A stretch of 64,000 nt of DNA, from positions 1 to 64,000 of the forward strand of contig CAWAED010000012.1 in assembly GCA_963781105.1 (NCBI GenBank), read 5' to 3'. The stretch is from Palsa-295 sp963781105 (GTDB lineage Bacteria; Acidobacteriota; Terriglobia; Acidiferrales; UBA7541). Of the stretch, positions 16,908 to 25,751 are shown in pieces (positions within the stretch are counted from its first letter, which is position 1; the number at the start of each line of letters is the position of its first letter). A model generated the notes under the pieces. That model made no database searches. It worked only from the letters and a program-made list of their open reading frames with translations, and was not told the DNA's origin. A program made the translations under genes and the position numbers.

Positions 16908-19052
16908 TTATTTTCCGGAGCGGCGCGATTTATGGGACCCGCGCGATTTGCTGCGGGAATGGCTGCGCGAGGACGATGAGGATTTCGACGGCTTGTGCGG
17001 CTGCGGCGATTTCGGCGTGACTAATCTTGGGCTGGCGCCAGCTTCCTCGAAAATTGCGCTGCGAATGCAGACAACCGGCGGCAATCCTTCCAGCAGCCTT
17101 TGCCAGGATTTGCCTTCATCGCGCGAGGCATACAGCTGGCCGCTGCGCGTGCCGAAATAAATTCCGGCGGGATCGAAGGAATCGGCGGTCATGGCATCGC
17201 GCAAGATAGTTTCGTACGCGCCTTTTTGTGGCAAGCCGCGCGTGAGCGGTTCCCAGGAGGCGCCGGCGTTGCGCGTGCGATAGACGCGCAGACGGCCGTC
17301 GCAGGTGCAGCGAAATTCGTCGGACTCGACCGGGGCGATATAGACGCAATCCGGTTTTTGCGGGTGCACGACGACCGCAAAACCAAAATCGGAAGGCACG
17401 CCGTTGGCGACGTCTTTCCAGTTTTCGGCGAAATCGTCGGAGCGATAGAGGCCCCAATGATTTTGCAGGAACAGACGTTCGGGGCGCGCCGGGTGCATGG
17501 CGATTTTGTGCACGCACTGGCCGAACTCGGGATATTTATTGGGCATGAAGACGGCGCGGATGCCGCGATTCTGCGCGGTCCAGGTGGCGCCGGCATCGTC
17601 GGAGCGATAGACTCCGCCCGATGAAATGGCGACGTACAGGCGGCGCGGATTCGACGGGTCTTGCAGAATCGTGTGCAACGCGAGGCCGCCATTGCCGGGC
17701 ATCCAGCGCGGGCGATGCGGATGATCGAACAGGCCGCGTACGAGCGACCAGGTTTCGCCGCCGTCGCGCGTTTCAAAAAGCGCGGCAGGTTCGACGCCGC
17801 AATAGAGAACGTCCGGCTCATCGGTCGGGCCGAGCGTGATCTGCCAGATATTTTTGAGCGAGACGCCGGCATCGGCGGGAAAACGGATTGGCGCTTCCTG
17901 CGGATTGGTCCAGGTTTTGCCGAAGTCGTCGGTGAAACGCAGGAGCGTCCCCCAAATACTTTGCGTCGAAGCCCAGATGCGGTGGCGGCCAGCGCGGCCG
18001 TCGAAGGCCATCGCGTTCACTCCATGGCCGTGAAAATAAGGGCCGCCTAATTCCCAACGCGCGCGCTGCCGATTCGAACGCAGCAAAAACGCGCCTTTCG
18101 TGGTGCCCACGAGCAGGAGCGAATCGCCTTTGCGCACCTGGATGTTGCGCATGCTGTGCATCACCGTGGTGCGTGGGGCGTTATTTTCGGCGACGGGATC
18201 TTTGAATACGACCACGGCGGACTGGAGCGCTTCGAGCGCGGCCTGGACTTCGCTGGCGCGTTGATAGCGCTGGCGCGGTTCTTTCGTGAGGCAGTGTTGA
18301 ATGATGGCCCACAGGCCGAGCGGGAAAGTGGGGTCGAGCGCCTTCGGAGTTTCGCGGAGAATGGCGGCGCTGGTTTCGAAGCCCGTGCGGCCCTCGAACG
18401 GAAGGCGGCCGGCGGCGGCTTCGTAGAGGACGACACCGAGTGCCCAGAGATCGCTGCGGTAATCGGCGGGTTCTCCGCGCAAAATTTCCGGCGCCATGTA
18501 GGGAAGCGTGCCGCTGACGCTGGAGCTATCTTGCATCGTGGCGAAAGAGCGCGTGCCGGCTTCGGCGGGTGAATCGGGATTGACGCGTTTTGCCAAACCG
18601 AAATCGAGGACTTTTACGAGGCCTTCGTCGGTAACAACTATATTTGCGGCTTTCAGGTCGCGATGGACGATGCCCTTATCGTGCGCGCGGGAAAGGGCGC
18701 TGGCGATTTGGATGCCGTAACGCAGGACGGATTCGGGCGGCAAGCCCACGTCGCGGCTGAGTGCGCGCAGAGATTTTCCTTCGACGAGCTCCATCACGAT
18801 GTAGAGTTCGCCGTCGGATTCGTCGACTTCGTAGATCGTGCAGATATTCGGATGAGCCAGCGCCGAAGAAGCGCGGGCTTCTTCGAGGAGATTGCGGCCG
18901 CCGGCGGATGGTTCGGGGCCGGCGGATTTATTGAGGACTTTTACGGCGACGTCGCGGTGCAACATTTCGTCTTGGGCGCGGTAGACAACACCCATACCGC
19001 CTTCGCCGATTTTCGCGATGATGCGGCAATGGCCCAGGACCTGGCCGATCAA
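16908..19052 (-). CDS. Ser/Thr protein kinase fused to sialidase-like (BNR) propeller with SR-rich tail
   Basis: Predicted 714-residue protein. Residues 10-275 are a Hanks-type kinase with the glycine loop GEGGMG (16-21), Lys38 in AVKVL, HRDLKAANI, DFG and APE motifs, so it should be active. Residues 310-670 form a BNR/VPS10-like propeller with repeated Asp-box-like motifs (RDGGETWSLV, SDDAGATWTAQ, RNAGASWEPL, RDEGKSWQRL). I see no membrane helix between the domains, so the whole chain is probably cytosolic. The last 33 residues are a Ser/Lys/Arg tail (SSSSRSHSRSKSRGSHKS) that could be a kinase substrate. The TTG start at 19052 has AAGGAG 6 bases upstream. The MoaD-like gene follows immediately. 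Confidence 0.88.
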   Translation of the reverse strand: MIGQVLGHCRIIAKIGEGGMGVVYRAQDEMLHRDVAVKVLNKSAGPEPSAGGRNLLEEARASSALAHPNICTIYEVDESDGELYIVMELVEGKSLRALSRDVGLPPESVLRYGIQIASALSRAHDKGIVHRDLKAANIVVTDEGLVKVLDFGLAKRVNPDSPAEAGTRSFATMQDSSSVSGTLPYMAPEILRGEPADYRSDLWALGVVLYEAAAGRLPFEGRTGFETSAAILRETPKALDPTFPLGLWAIIQHCLTKEPRQRYQRASEVQAALEALQSAVVVFKDPVAENNAPRTTVMHSMRNIQVRKGDSLLLVGTTKGAFLLRSNRQRARWELGGPYFHGHGVNAMAFDGRAGRHRIWASTQSIWGTLLRFTDDFGKTWTNPQEAPIRFPADAGVSLKNIWQITLGPTDEPDVLYCGVEPAALFETRDGGETWSLVRGLFDHPHRPRWMPGNGGLALHTILQDPSNPRRLYVAISSGGVYRSDDAGATWTAQNRGIRAVFMPNKYPEFGQCVHKIAMHPARPERLFLQNHWGLYRSDDFAENWKDVANGVPSDFGFAVVVHPQKPDCVYIAPVESDEFRCTCDGRLRVYRTRNAGASWEPLTRGLPQKGAYETILRDAMTADSFDPAGIYFGTRSGQLYASRDEGKSWQRLLEGLPPVVCIRSAIFEEAGASPRLVTPKSPQPHKPSKSSSSSRSHSRSKSRGSHKSRRSGK

Positions 19053-19241
19053 TGGTTGCTCCTTTGTTTCACATGCTAGGCTGGCCCACTGGAGGCGTCA
19101 AGGCGAGAGGGACGGGATTGCGGAATTCCATGCGAGGAAACGCGGGCGAGCGGTGATTGTGCGACGCACACACTACGAACGTGTTACGCAGAACTTTGCG
19201 CGAGCGATGCGCGAGGCGTGACGCCACGCCGCGATGATTCT

Positions 19242-19718
19242 TTATAGGCCGAGTTGACTCAGCCCGGGATGCTCTTGCGGGCGCGGGCCTTGCGGCCAGT
19301 GGTAGAGGCGCTCGGAATCCTCGATCGGCAGATCGTTGATGGACGCGTGGCGGTGATGCATAACGCCTTGCGCGTCGTATTCCCAATTTTCATTGCCGTA
19401 GGAGCGATACCACTGGCCGGAATCGTCGTGCCATTCGTAGGCGAAGCGCACGGCGATGCGGGCTTCATCGAAAGCCCAGAGCTCTTTGATGAGGCGATAC
19501 TCTAGCTCGCGATTCCACTTGCGCGTGAGGAATTGGATGATCTGCTCACGGCCATTGATGAATTCCGCGCGATTGCGCCAGTGGCTATCGATCGTGTATG
19601 CGAGAGAGACGCGCTGCGGATCGCGCGAGTTCCACGCGTCTTCGGCTTGGCGCACTTTCAGCGCGGCCGTTTCGCGAGTGAAGGGCGGAACTAAACTTAC
19701 TTGCGGTTGAGCGGTCAT
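19242..19718 (-). CDS. DUF1348 (NTF2-fold) family protein
   Basis: Predicted 158-residue soluble protein of the DUF1348/SnoaL-like NTF2 fold. Recognisable segments are AEDAWNSRDPQRVSLAYT, DSHWRNRAEFINGREQIIQF, RKWNRELEYRLIKELW, IAVRFAYEWHDDSGQWYRSY and NENWEYDAQGVMHHRHASIN. The family has no well-established reaction. I choose the ATG at 19718 because AGGAGAG lies upstream, and the preceding open codons are not conserved-looking. Downstream of the kinase start, the 19053-19241 stretch holds no gene. Confidence 0.88.
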   Translation of the reverse strand: MTAQPQVSLVPPFTRETAALKVRQAEDAWNSRDPQRVSLAYTIDSHWRNRAEFINGREQIIQFLTRKWNRELEYRLIKELWAFDEARIAVRFAYEWHDDSGQWYRSYGNENWEYDAQGVMHHRHASINDLPIEDSERLYHWPQGPRPQEHPGLSQLGL

Positions 19719-20132
19719 GGCTTTGCTCTCCTTTTGCGATCGCTGGTTTAGATGTTCGCGAAGGGCCAGCGGTCGCATTAAGGAAGTCCCCGCCTCCGCG
19801 TTGGTCGTATATCCGACAAACTTTTGCAAACGTCAACCATAAATCGCTGGGGACCATTGATTCACGTGCTCGACTACAGGTTTCATTATCCTCCGCTACG
19901 CGCTTCTCCGTATGGTGCGCCGGTCTCGGGAACGATATAACGAACATCGTGATGCTGTCCCGCCCTTCGCGGTGCCTGACCGATGGGCACTTGCACTAGA
20001 AAATCGAGATTGATTTCGCTGCGATTTTGTCGCAAGAACTTTGAAATGTGGGATGGCTGAACAACGAATCTGCGAACGCAGAGAGCCCGAATGCAGCACA
20101 TTCGTTATGCCACGAATAAAAAGGAGATTGCA

Positions 20133-20531
20133 ATGCAGATCAGAAGAGGATTGCTCGTAGCCGGAGCGTCACTGCTTTTCGCCGGCTCGTTGCTGGCGGG
20201 ACCGATCCAACAGGATCAATCACCCGCGCCGGACAACAGCAAGACGAATCAAGGAGACGCCAGCAAAGATGCGATGACGGCGCAGCAGCAGAAGGCGAAT
20301 CCGGCCGATCGCGAAACGACTAAGCAGATTCGCGGCTCGCTGACGAAAGATAAGTCGCTTTCCACTTACGCTCACAACATCAAGATCATCACGCGCGACG
20401 GACACGTCACGCTGAAGGGTCCGGTCCGCTCGGAAGATGAAAAAGCCACCATCTCGGCGAAAGCGGAGGCCATCGCGGGCGCCGGCAATGTGGACGATCA
20501 ATTGACGATCGCTCCTCCGAAAAACCAGTAA
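20133..20531 (+). CDS. Exported BON-domain protein
   Basis: Predicted 132-residue periplasmic protein. A signal peptide (MQIRRGLLVAGASLLFAGSLLAG) is followed by a Gln/Asn/Asp-rich linker and one BON domain (about residues 65-128) with the typical IRGSLTKDKSLSTYAHNIKI, then DGHVTLKGPVRSEDEK and AGAGNVDDQLTI. BON domains bind phospholipid surfaces and are common in osmotic-stress proteins such as OsmY. AAGGAG lies 7 bases before the ATG at 20133. The next two genes on this strand are also stress-type, so this is probably a small stress operon or regulon. Confidence 0.88.
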   Translation: MQIRRGLLVAGASLLFAGSLLAGPIQQDQSPAPDNSKTNQGDASKDAMTAQQQKANPADRETTKQIRGSLTKDKSLSTYAHNIKIITRDGHVTLKGPVRSEDEKATISAKAEAIAGAGNVDDQLTIAPPKNQ

Positions 20532-20613
20532 GAAACACACGCGCGAACTCTTGAGTTTCAGAACCTCGTAAATTTCACGAACTGGCAAATTTCACAAACA
20601 GGAGATGCAAAAA

Positions 20614-21171
20614 ATGGAAAACAAGAAAACGGCAGTGTTCGGGATTTACACGATCCTCGCGGCTGCCGACACGGCGACCGACGAGTTGGTTAAATCGGGT
20701 TTCTCTCCTTCCGCGGTTTCGGCTTTGCTTCCCGATAACCTTGGCAACCGTCCTATCGCCACGGAAAAGTCCACGAAGGCTCCGGAAGGCGCGGCAGCCG
20801 GCGCGGGTTCCGGAGCGGTTTTGGGCGGCGCGCTCGGTTTGTTGGTCGGCATGGGAACGCTGGCGATTCCAGGCGTGGGTCCGCTGATCGCGGCTGGTCC
20901 GATTATGGCCGCGCTCGCAGGATTGGGAGTCGGAGGAGCGGTGGGCGGATTCACCGGCGCGTTGATTGGCATGGGCATTCCGGAATACGAAGCGAAGCGC
21001 TACGAAGGACGCTTGCAGAAGGGCGGAATTCTTCTCTCGGTGCACTGCGACACGTCTGAAGAGATCAAGCGCGCCAAGGAAATTATGAAGAGGACCGGCG
21101 CGGAGGATATTTCGTCCACCGGCGAAGCATCTTCTCCTTCGACAACGAAGGTGCGCACCGCGAATCCGTAG
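20614..21171 (+). CDS. Glycine-rich general-stress-like membrane protein
   Basis: Predicted 185-residue protein. The N-terminal 50 residues (TAVFGIYTILAAADTATDEL, KSGFSPSAVSALLPD) look like the ferredoxin-like domain of general stress protein 17M-like families. A long glycine/alanine hydrophobic stretch (about residues 60-130; GLLVGMGTLAIPGVGPLIAA and GGAVGGFTGALIGMGIPE) probably spans the membrane. The C-terminal part repeats the ferredoxin-like strand-helix (GGILLSVHCDTSEEIKRAKE). AGGAG sits 9 bases before the ATG at 20614; the ATG at 20605 abuts it and is less likely. It lies between a BON gene and DUF3309 on the same strand. Confidence 0.8.
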   Translation: MENKKTAVFGIYTILAAADTATDELVKSGFSPSAVSALLPDNLGNRPIATEKSTKAPEGAAAGAGSGAVLGGALGLLVGMGTLAIPGVGPLIAAGPIMAALAGLGVGGAVGGFTGALIGMGIPEYEAKRYEGRLQKGGILLSVHCDTSEEIKRAKEIMKRTGAEDISSTGEASSPSTTKVRTANP

Positions 21172-21258
21172 TCTCTCGCTCTGCTGCTGGACGATTCTTG
21201 GACTGATTCTTGTTTTCAAACTGTGAACGCAGTCTTGCGCAGTGAAAGGAGCTTCACG

Positions 21259-21411
21259 ATGCTGCTACTGATTATCCTGCTGGTGCTCTTGTTCGCCGGA
21301 GGCGGCGGTTATTACGGTTACTCGCGATGGGGCGCGGGCGGCGGGATGGGAATCGTCGGCACGGTGCTGGTGATCGTGCTGATTCTGTACCTGCTCGGGA
21401 TGTTGCGCTGA
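21259..21411 (+). CDS. DUF3309-like tiny membrane protein
   Basis: Predicted 50-residue protein: a leucine-rich helix (LLLIILLVLLFAGGG), the hallmark YYGYSRWGAGGGMG turn and a second helix (VGTVLVIVLILYLLGMLR). This is the DUF3309 pattern, a tiny stress-associated membrane protein of unknown role. AAAGGAG lies 7 bases before the ATG at 21259. It closes the BON/glycine-rich gene group and faces the convergent ROK gene 30 bases away. Confidence 0.85.
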   Translation: MLLLIILLVLLFAGGGGYYGYSRWGAGGGMGIVGTVLVIVLILYLLGMLR

Positions 21412-21440
21412 CGATTACGACAGTGGCGGGGAGAGGCGCA

Positions 21441-22358
21441 TCAGGCCTCTTCCCGCTTGATCGTGGCGCTTGCTTCTGCGTTTCGATTGAGCCAGCTGAT
21501 GCCGGCGCCGATCAACGGAGCGCGTTCAAACAATTCCGAAACAAACAACCGGTCTCGAAATTCACCCAATTCTGCTTTCGCGGCGGCGAGAAAGTGGTCC
21601 GCGGCGCGCGCGATTCCTCCTCCCAGTATGATGCGATCGGGCAAAAACGCTCCGCTGACTTGACGGAGCACGCTGCCCAGTTCCCTTCCGAATTTCTCGA
21701 ATGCCTCTTGTGCCTCCTGGCGGTGCGGCGTTGAGGCAGCGATCTCGCATACTTGTAAACGTTTACCAGTCAGTTTCTCGAAAGTCCCCTGAATCGCGAG
21801 CGAGGAAACATAGTCTTCAACGATGCCGCCGCGATACGCCTGGTTCCAGATTTCGCCGCCGCTGGGAACGCCCGGGCCTTCGACCACGATATTTCCGTCC
21901 ACCGCGAATGCCGAGCCCACTCCAGTGCCGAGCGTAATGCCGACAGCGCGCTTGGTACCGAGCGCGCTAGCCTGGTGAATCTCGCCGAACAATGACGCCG
22001 CGGCATCATTCAGGAAGTGAATATGATGCGGCGGACAACCGAGCCGTCGGGATAGCTCGCCGCGCAGATCCACGCCGTACAGCGATTGAAATTTGTGGCG
22101 CATGTGGCTGATGCCGTGTTCGTAGTCGAAAGGACTTGGGATGGCGATGGCGATTCCAGCAGGCGTGGAAGGAGCAGGAAGCGTGATGGCGACGAGTGAT
22201 TCGAACGCCGTGAAGAACGATTCAGATTCGCCGTCGGGAAGCAGGCGCAGTTCCCGAATCTCGCCAAGGCAGTTAGATTGCGGATAAAAAACGCCCGCAG
22301 CCATATGGCTGCCGCCAATGTCAAAAACTAAAACAGGGGCGCGGGAAGAGTCCAACAT
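21441..22358 (-). CDS. ROK-family sugar kinase-like protein
   Basis: Predicted 305-residue cytosolic ROK protein, likely a hexose kinase. It shows the ATP-binding DIGGSH motif near residue 12, catalytic Asp in HFLNDAAASLFGE, the GITLGTGVGSAF phosphate motif and the GGGIARA motif near the C-terminus. The usual zinc cluster (CxCGxxGCxE) is missing; the equivalent region reads VPSGGEIWNQAYRGG without cysteines. The ATG at 22358 has GAGAGGAG upstream. It follows the LacI regulator on the same strand with a 119-base gap. A strong LacI-type palindrome overlaps the promoter-proximal region at 22370-22383. Confidence 0.9.
   Translation of the reverse strand: MLDSSRAPVLVFDIGGSHMAAGVFYPQSNCLGEIRELRLLPDGESESFFTAFESLVAITLPAPSTPAGIAIAIPSPFDYEHGISHMRHKFQSLYGVDLRGELSRRLGCPPHHIHFLNDAAASLFGEIHQASALGTKRAVGITLGTGVGSAFAVDGNIVVEGPGVPSGGEIWNQAYRGGIVEDYVSSLAIQGTFEKLTGKRLQVCEIAASTPHRQEAQEAFEKFGRELGSVLRQVSGAFLPDRIILGGGIARAADHFLAAAKAELGEFRDRLFVSELFERAPLIGAGISWLNRNAEASATIKREEA
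21755..21766. promoter_or_regulatory. Candidate intragenic LacI-type operator
   Basis: A perfect 12-bp palindrome GTAAACGTTTAC with the central CG typical of LacI-family operators. It lies within the ROK coding sequence, about 615 bases from the site at the ROK start. It could be an auxiliary site, or chance in coding sequence. Confidence 0.35.
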
Positions 22359-22369
22359 ACGCTCCTCTC

Positions 22370-22383
22370 TGGTAACGATACCA
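22370..22383. promoter_or_regulatory. LacI-type operator upstream of the ROK gene
   Basis: TGGTAACGATACCA is a 12-of-14 symmetric palindrome with central CG, the classical form for LacI-family repressors. It lies 12 bases upstream of the ROK start codon, where bound repressor would block transcription or early elongation. The adjacent LacI gene is the obvious binder. Confidence 0.6.
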
Positions 22384-22477
22384 CTATCCACGGATTTTGC
22401 CGTAGCAAAATGGCTCGCACCTGCTGCATTACAAATCGTTGGCGGTCCTAGATCGGTGGGTACTACTTAAATAATTC

Positions 22478-23521
22478 TCACTCCCGCGCCTTGCGAATTA
22501 CTTCGCAGCCGCACGAGCGTCGTATCACCAATTCGGTGGGCAGCAATATTCGCTGGTTGACCGAACGCAAATCGGGACTGCCAGACCGGATCCAGTCCAG
22601 TAGCATACGAGTGGCAGTGCGGCCCAGTTCCGCAGCCGGTTGGCGCACGGCCGTCAGGGGGACGCCGAGCAATCCTGCCATTTCGAAATCGTCAAAACCA
22701 ATAATGGCGAGTTCATCCGGGACGCTGATGTTTTCGCGCTGCAGAGCTTGCAGCACATTCACAGTGGTAACGCCATTCAAGGAAAAAAGCGCAGTCGGCT
22801 TTTTTGCGCCGCGCAAATGTTTCAACAGTCGGGGGACGAGGGCCGCCGGTTCGTCGGCAATCATCAATTCGGAGTGCAGCCCGGCCTCGGCCATGGCCTT
22901 TTCGTAGCCCTCGATTCGTTCAGCGATGGAGTTGAACTGGCTGTCGTACCCGACGCACAGGATAGTGCGATGTCCGTGCTCCACCAGATGATGCACGGCC
23001 TTTGCGGCGCCTTGCGCATTCTCGACCATCACTTCGCCGGCATCCAGGCCGGGAAATGTACGGTCCATCATCACGACCGGAACACCCCTGGCGCGAACGT
23101 CTCGCAAGTGCCCGATGCTGTCTGGACTGGTGGGAACAAGAAGGACGCCTGCGATGCTGCGCGATTTCATCATAGCTAGCTCGCGGGCCTCGCTGTCACT
23201 ATCGCGCTCGGAAGCCAGGAGGAGCGTGACGTAGCGATGCTTGGCGGCAAACTGCTGCACGGCGTGGGCGCAAGTCGAGAAGAATCTATCGGCCAGGTCG
23301 GGGATAATCAGGCCGATGGTGTGCGAAGCCTGACCCTTCAGGAGGCGAGCCGCTTCGTTCGGTTCGTAGCCGAGCTTTCGGATGGCTGCGCGAACTCGCG
23401 CTGCGGTGGCCGCGCTCACCAGGTTGCCGCCGTTGATCACCCGGGAAACGGTCATCTTGCCGACGCTGCATTCGCGAGCAACGTCTTCAATCGTCGGCGG
23501 ACGACTAGGTTTTTTGGCCAC
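22478..23521 (-). CDS. LacI-family transcriptional regulator
   Basis: Predicted 347-residue repressor. The N-terminal helix-turn-helix and hinge read TIEDVARECSVGKMTVSRVI and KLGYEPNEAARLLKG. The ligand-binding domain follows with HTIGLIIPDLADRFFS, GVPVVMMDRTFPG, HGHRTILCVGY and the dimer-proximal IGFDDFEMAGLL, and the TELVIRRSCG ending typical of the family. The GTG at 23521 has AGGGGAAGC upstream and starts the protein just before the HTH; the longer frame adds an unlikely leader. It precedes the ROK gene and lies divergent to a TolB-like gene, which suggests sugar-responsive control of this cluster. Confidence 0.93.
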   Translation of the reverse strand: MAKKPSRPPTIEDVARECSVGKMTVSRVINGGNLVSAATAARVRAAIRKLGYEPNEAARLLKGQASHTIGLIIPDLADRFFSTCAHAVQQFAAKHRYVTLLLASERDSDSEARELAMMKSRSIAGVLLVPTSPDSIGHLRDVRARGVPVVMMDRTFPGLDAGEVMVENAQGAAKAVHHLVEHGHRTILCVGYDSQFNSIAERIEGYEKAMAEAGLHSELMIADEPAALVPRLLKHLRGAKKPTALFSLNGVTTVNVLQALQRENISVPDELAIIGFDDFEMAGLLGVPLTAVRQPAAELGRTATRMLLDWIRSGSPDLRSVNQRILLPTELVIRRSCGCEVIRKARE

Positions 23522-24124
23522 GCTTCCCCTAGCGCAATACGGACACGCTAACTCCTGGAAACCAGGCGGCAACGAAACGCGCCATCATAGCGCAAATCCT
23601 GGCAGACGCGCGTCTAAGACAGCGAAAAATTGCGCCCAAAGTTGGCGCCCGGAGCGCGGATTCCGGAGCCGCGTTTGGGTGGCCTGGAACGCGACCGGGA
23701 TGCAGCGACTGGAAATGATGGACGCCGCGAATATTCCCGCGAATATTCTGTTGACGCGAGAGATTCAACCAGCCTATAAGTTCAAACGATTCCATGGGAA
23801 CGGTACCATTACTCGCGCCGGCGAGCTTCAAACGGCAAGTGTACCAACTCTCCCGGTGGGCTTTCCCGCAATTTCTAGCTTCGCTGCTTCCGTGCAGGGT
23901 CGCCGGCGTTCGTTAAATTCATCGCCAGGTTCCCGTTCCGCAGGCAAGATTGCTAACATGGCACCCGGTCTGCCAATTCAACACTTTTCGGCGATGGGCT
24001 TCTTTAAGAATATTCGCTTGCGGATCAAACCGCCCTGTGCCGCAGACGGTTCACGTCGCTCAGTAAGCTTTGCGCGGCGCGCTGTATCTGAAAAGGGTGT
24101 TTCGAGAAGAATGGAGATTGCTCG
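23522..24124. other. Divergent intergenic region between LacI and TolB-like genes
   Basis: About 600 bases with no convincing gene. It holds one LacI-type palindrome (23795-23808) and should contain the promoters of both flanking genes, but I cannot place -35/-10 boxes with confidence. Confidence 0.5.
23795..23808. promoter_or_regulatory. Candidate LacI-type operator in the divergent promoter region
   Basis: TGGGAACGGTACCA shares the TGG...CG...CCA frame with the operator at 22370 and is symmetric at 10 of 14 positions. It lies 274 bases upstream of the LacI start and 317 bases upstream of the TolB-like gene. Confidence 0.45.
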
Positions 24125-25660
24125 ATGAATACGAAACGCGTCGCCTGGCTCTCCGCGCTGCTTTGCGCTCTTCCGTTGGTGGTGCTCGCGCGAACGAAAT
24201 ACAAAGCGCAGGGCTCGGCGACGCCCGCGCCGGTCGGGATGTTCCAGAATCACCAGGATATCGGCACGGTGCTTCATGCGGGATCGGTGGTTTACGACTC
24301 TGCGACTAAGACTTACACCGTGAGCGGCAGCGGCGAGAATATGTGGCTCGCCGCGGACGATTTTCAATTCGCCTGGAAGCAGGTTTCGGGTGACGTCGCG
24401 CTGACAGCCGATATTTCCTTTCTGGGTGGCGGCGGCAATGAGCATCGCAAGGCTGTCTTGATGCTGCGGCAAAGCCTGGACGCGGATTCGGTGTACGCGG
24501 ACGTCGCTTTGCACGGCAACGGGCTAACTTCTTTGCAATATCGCGAGGAAAAAGGCGCGGCGACACATGAGATCCAGTCGAATATTTCTGCGCCACGCAG
24601 GCTGCGGATTGAAAAGCGTGGGGAGTACGCATACGTGCTGCTTAGCGCAGCGCGCGATGGCGAGCCGCAGCCTTCCGGCACGGACATGCGCATCCCGCTG
24701 CATGGGAAATTCTATGTGGGCATCGGAGTGTGTGCGCACGATAAGGACGCGGTGGCGAAGGCGACGTTTGCGAATGTGGATTTGCAACCCCTGACCACGC
24801 CTGCCGCTAACGCGCCAACGACTCTTTACAGCGCGCTGGAAGTGATCAACGTCGCAACCACCGATCGGCGCGTGGTGTATCTTGCACCAGACCGTTTTGA
24901 GGCGCCAAACTGGATGCGCGACGACAGCTCATTCCTCTTTAATCAGAAAGGCCGCATCTACCGGCTGCCGATGACCGGCGGGACGCCGCAAGTGATTGAT
25001 ACGGGATTTGCGATTCAGTGCAACAACGACCACGGAATCTCGCCCGATGCCACCGAGCTTGCTATCAGCGACCAATCGCAGGAGCCGCACAACTCGCTTG
25101 TATATATTGTCCCGATCGGCGGCGGAGTGCCGCGGCGCATCACCAAGAACTCGCCTTCGTATTGGCACGGCTGGTCGCCCGACGGCAAGACGCTGGCGTT
25201 TGTGGGCGAGCGCAACGGCAATTTCGACATCTATAGCATCCCCGTCAGCGGCGGCGAAGAGACGCGATTGACCACGGCGGAAGGGCTCGACGATGGGCCG
25301 GAATATTCGCCGGACGGAAAATACATCTACTTCAATTCGGTGCGCACCGGGATCATGCAAATCTGGCGGATGCGTCCCGACGGCAGCGAGCAAACGCAAA
25401 TCACGCACGACGAATTCAACAATTGGTTTCCGCACCTTTCGCCAAACGGAAAGTGGATGGTGATTCTCTCGTACGACAAGAGCGTCTCCGGGCATCCCGA
25501 GAACAAGGACGTGATGCTGCGGCTGATGTCGCTCGAGGATAAAAAAATCACGGTTCTGGCAAAATTATTTGGCGGCCAGGGGACGATCAATGTCCCGTCG
25601 TGGTCGCCGGACGGCAAGCAACTGGCGTTCGTCAGTTACGAGCTGCTGCCGGCGAAGTGA
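24125..25660 (+). CDS. Exported TolB-like beta-propeller protein with N-terminal DUF1349-like domain
   Basis: Predicted 511-residue periplasmic protein. A signal peptide (residues 1-22) precedes a concanavalin/DUF1349-like domain (about 35-225; ENMWLAADDFQFAWKQVSG, KAVLMLRQSLDADSVYADVA). Then come TolB/PD40 WD-like repeats with the hallmark motifs WSPDGKTLAFVG, YSPDGKYIYFNS, LSPNGKWMVILS and WSPDGKQLAFVS. Such proteins bind partners or ligands through the propeller; the exact role is unknown. AGA-rich sequence precedes the ATG at 24125 (GAATGGAGATTGCTCG). It lies divergent to the LacI/ROK pair and just before a sugar isomerase-like gene, so a carbohydrate-linked role is likely. Confidence 0.82.
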   Translation: MNTKRVAWLSALLCALPLVVLARTKYKAQGSATPAPVGMFQNHQDIGTVLHAGSVVYDSATKTYTVSGSGENMWLAADDFQFAWKQVSGDVALTADISFLGGGGNEHRKAVLMLRQSLDADSVYADVALHGNGLTSLQYREEKGAATHEIQSNISAPRRLRIEKRGEYAYVLLSAARDGEPQPSGTDMRIPLHGKFYVGIGVCAHDKDAVAKATFANVDLQPLTTPAANAPTTLYSALEVINVATTDRRVVYLAPDRFEAPNWMRDDSSFLFNQKGRIYRLPMTGGTPQVIDTGFAIQCNNDHGISPDATELAISDQSQEPHNSLVYIVPIGGGVPRRITKNSPSYWHGWSPDGKTLAFVGERNGNFDIYSIPVSGGEETRLTTAEGLDDGPEYSPDGKYIYFNSVRTGIMQIWRMRPDGSEQTQITHDEFNNWFPHLSPNGKWMVILSYDKSVSGHPENKDVMLRLMSLEDKKITVLAKLFGGQGTINVPSWSPDGKQLAFVSYELLPAK

Positions 25661-25751
25661 ACTGGCGCGTTGCTAGAGCGCGCGGCGCTGGCGCGCTGCT
25701 TGCTTCGGGCGCACCGGCGCGCTGAAAAATTTCGAACGGGAGACAACGACA

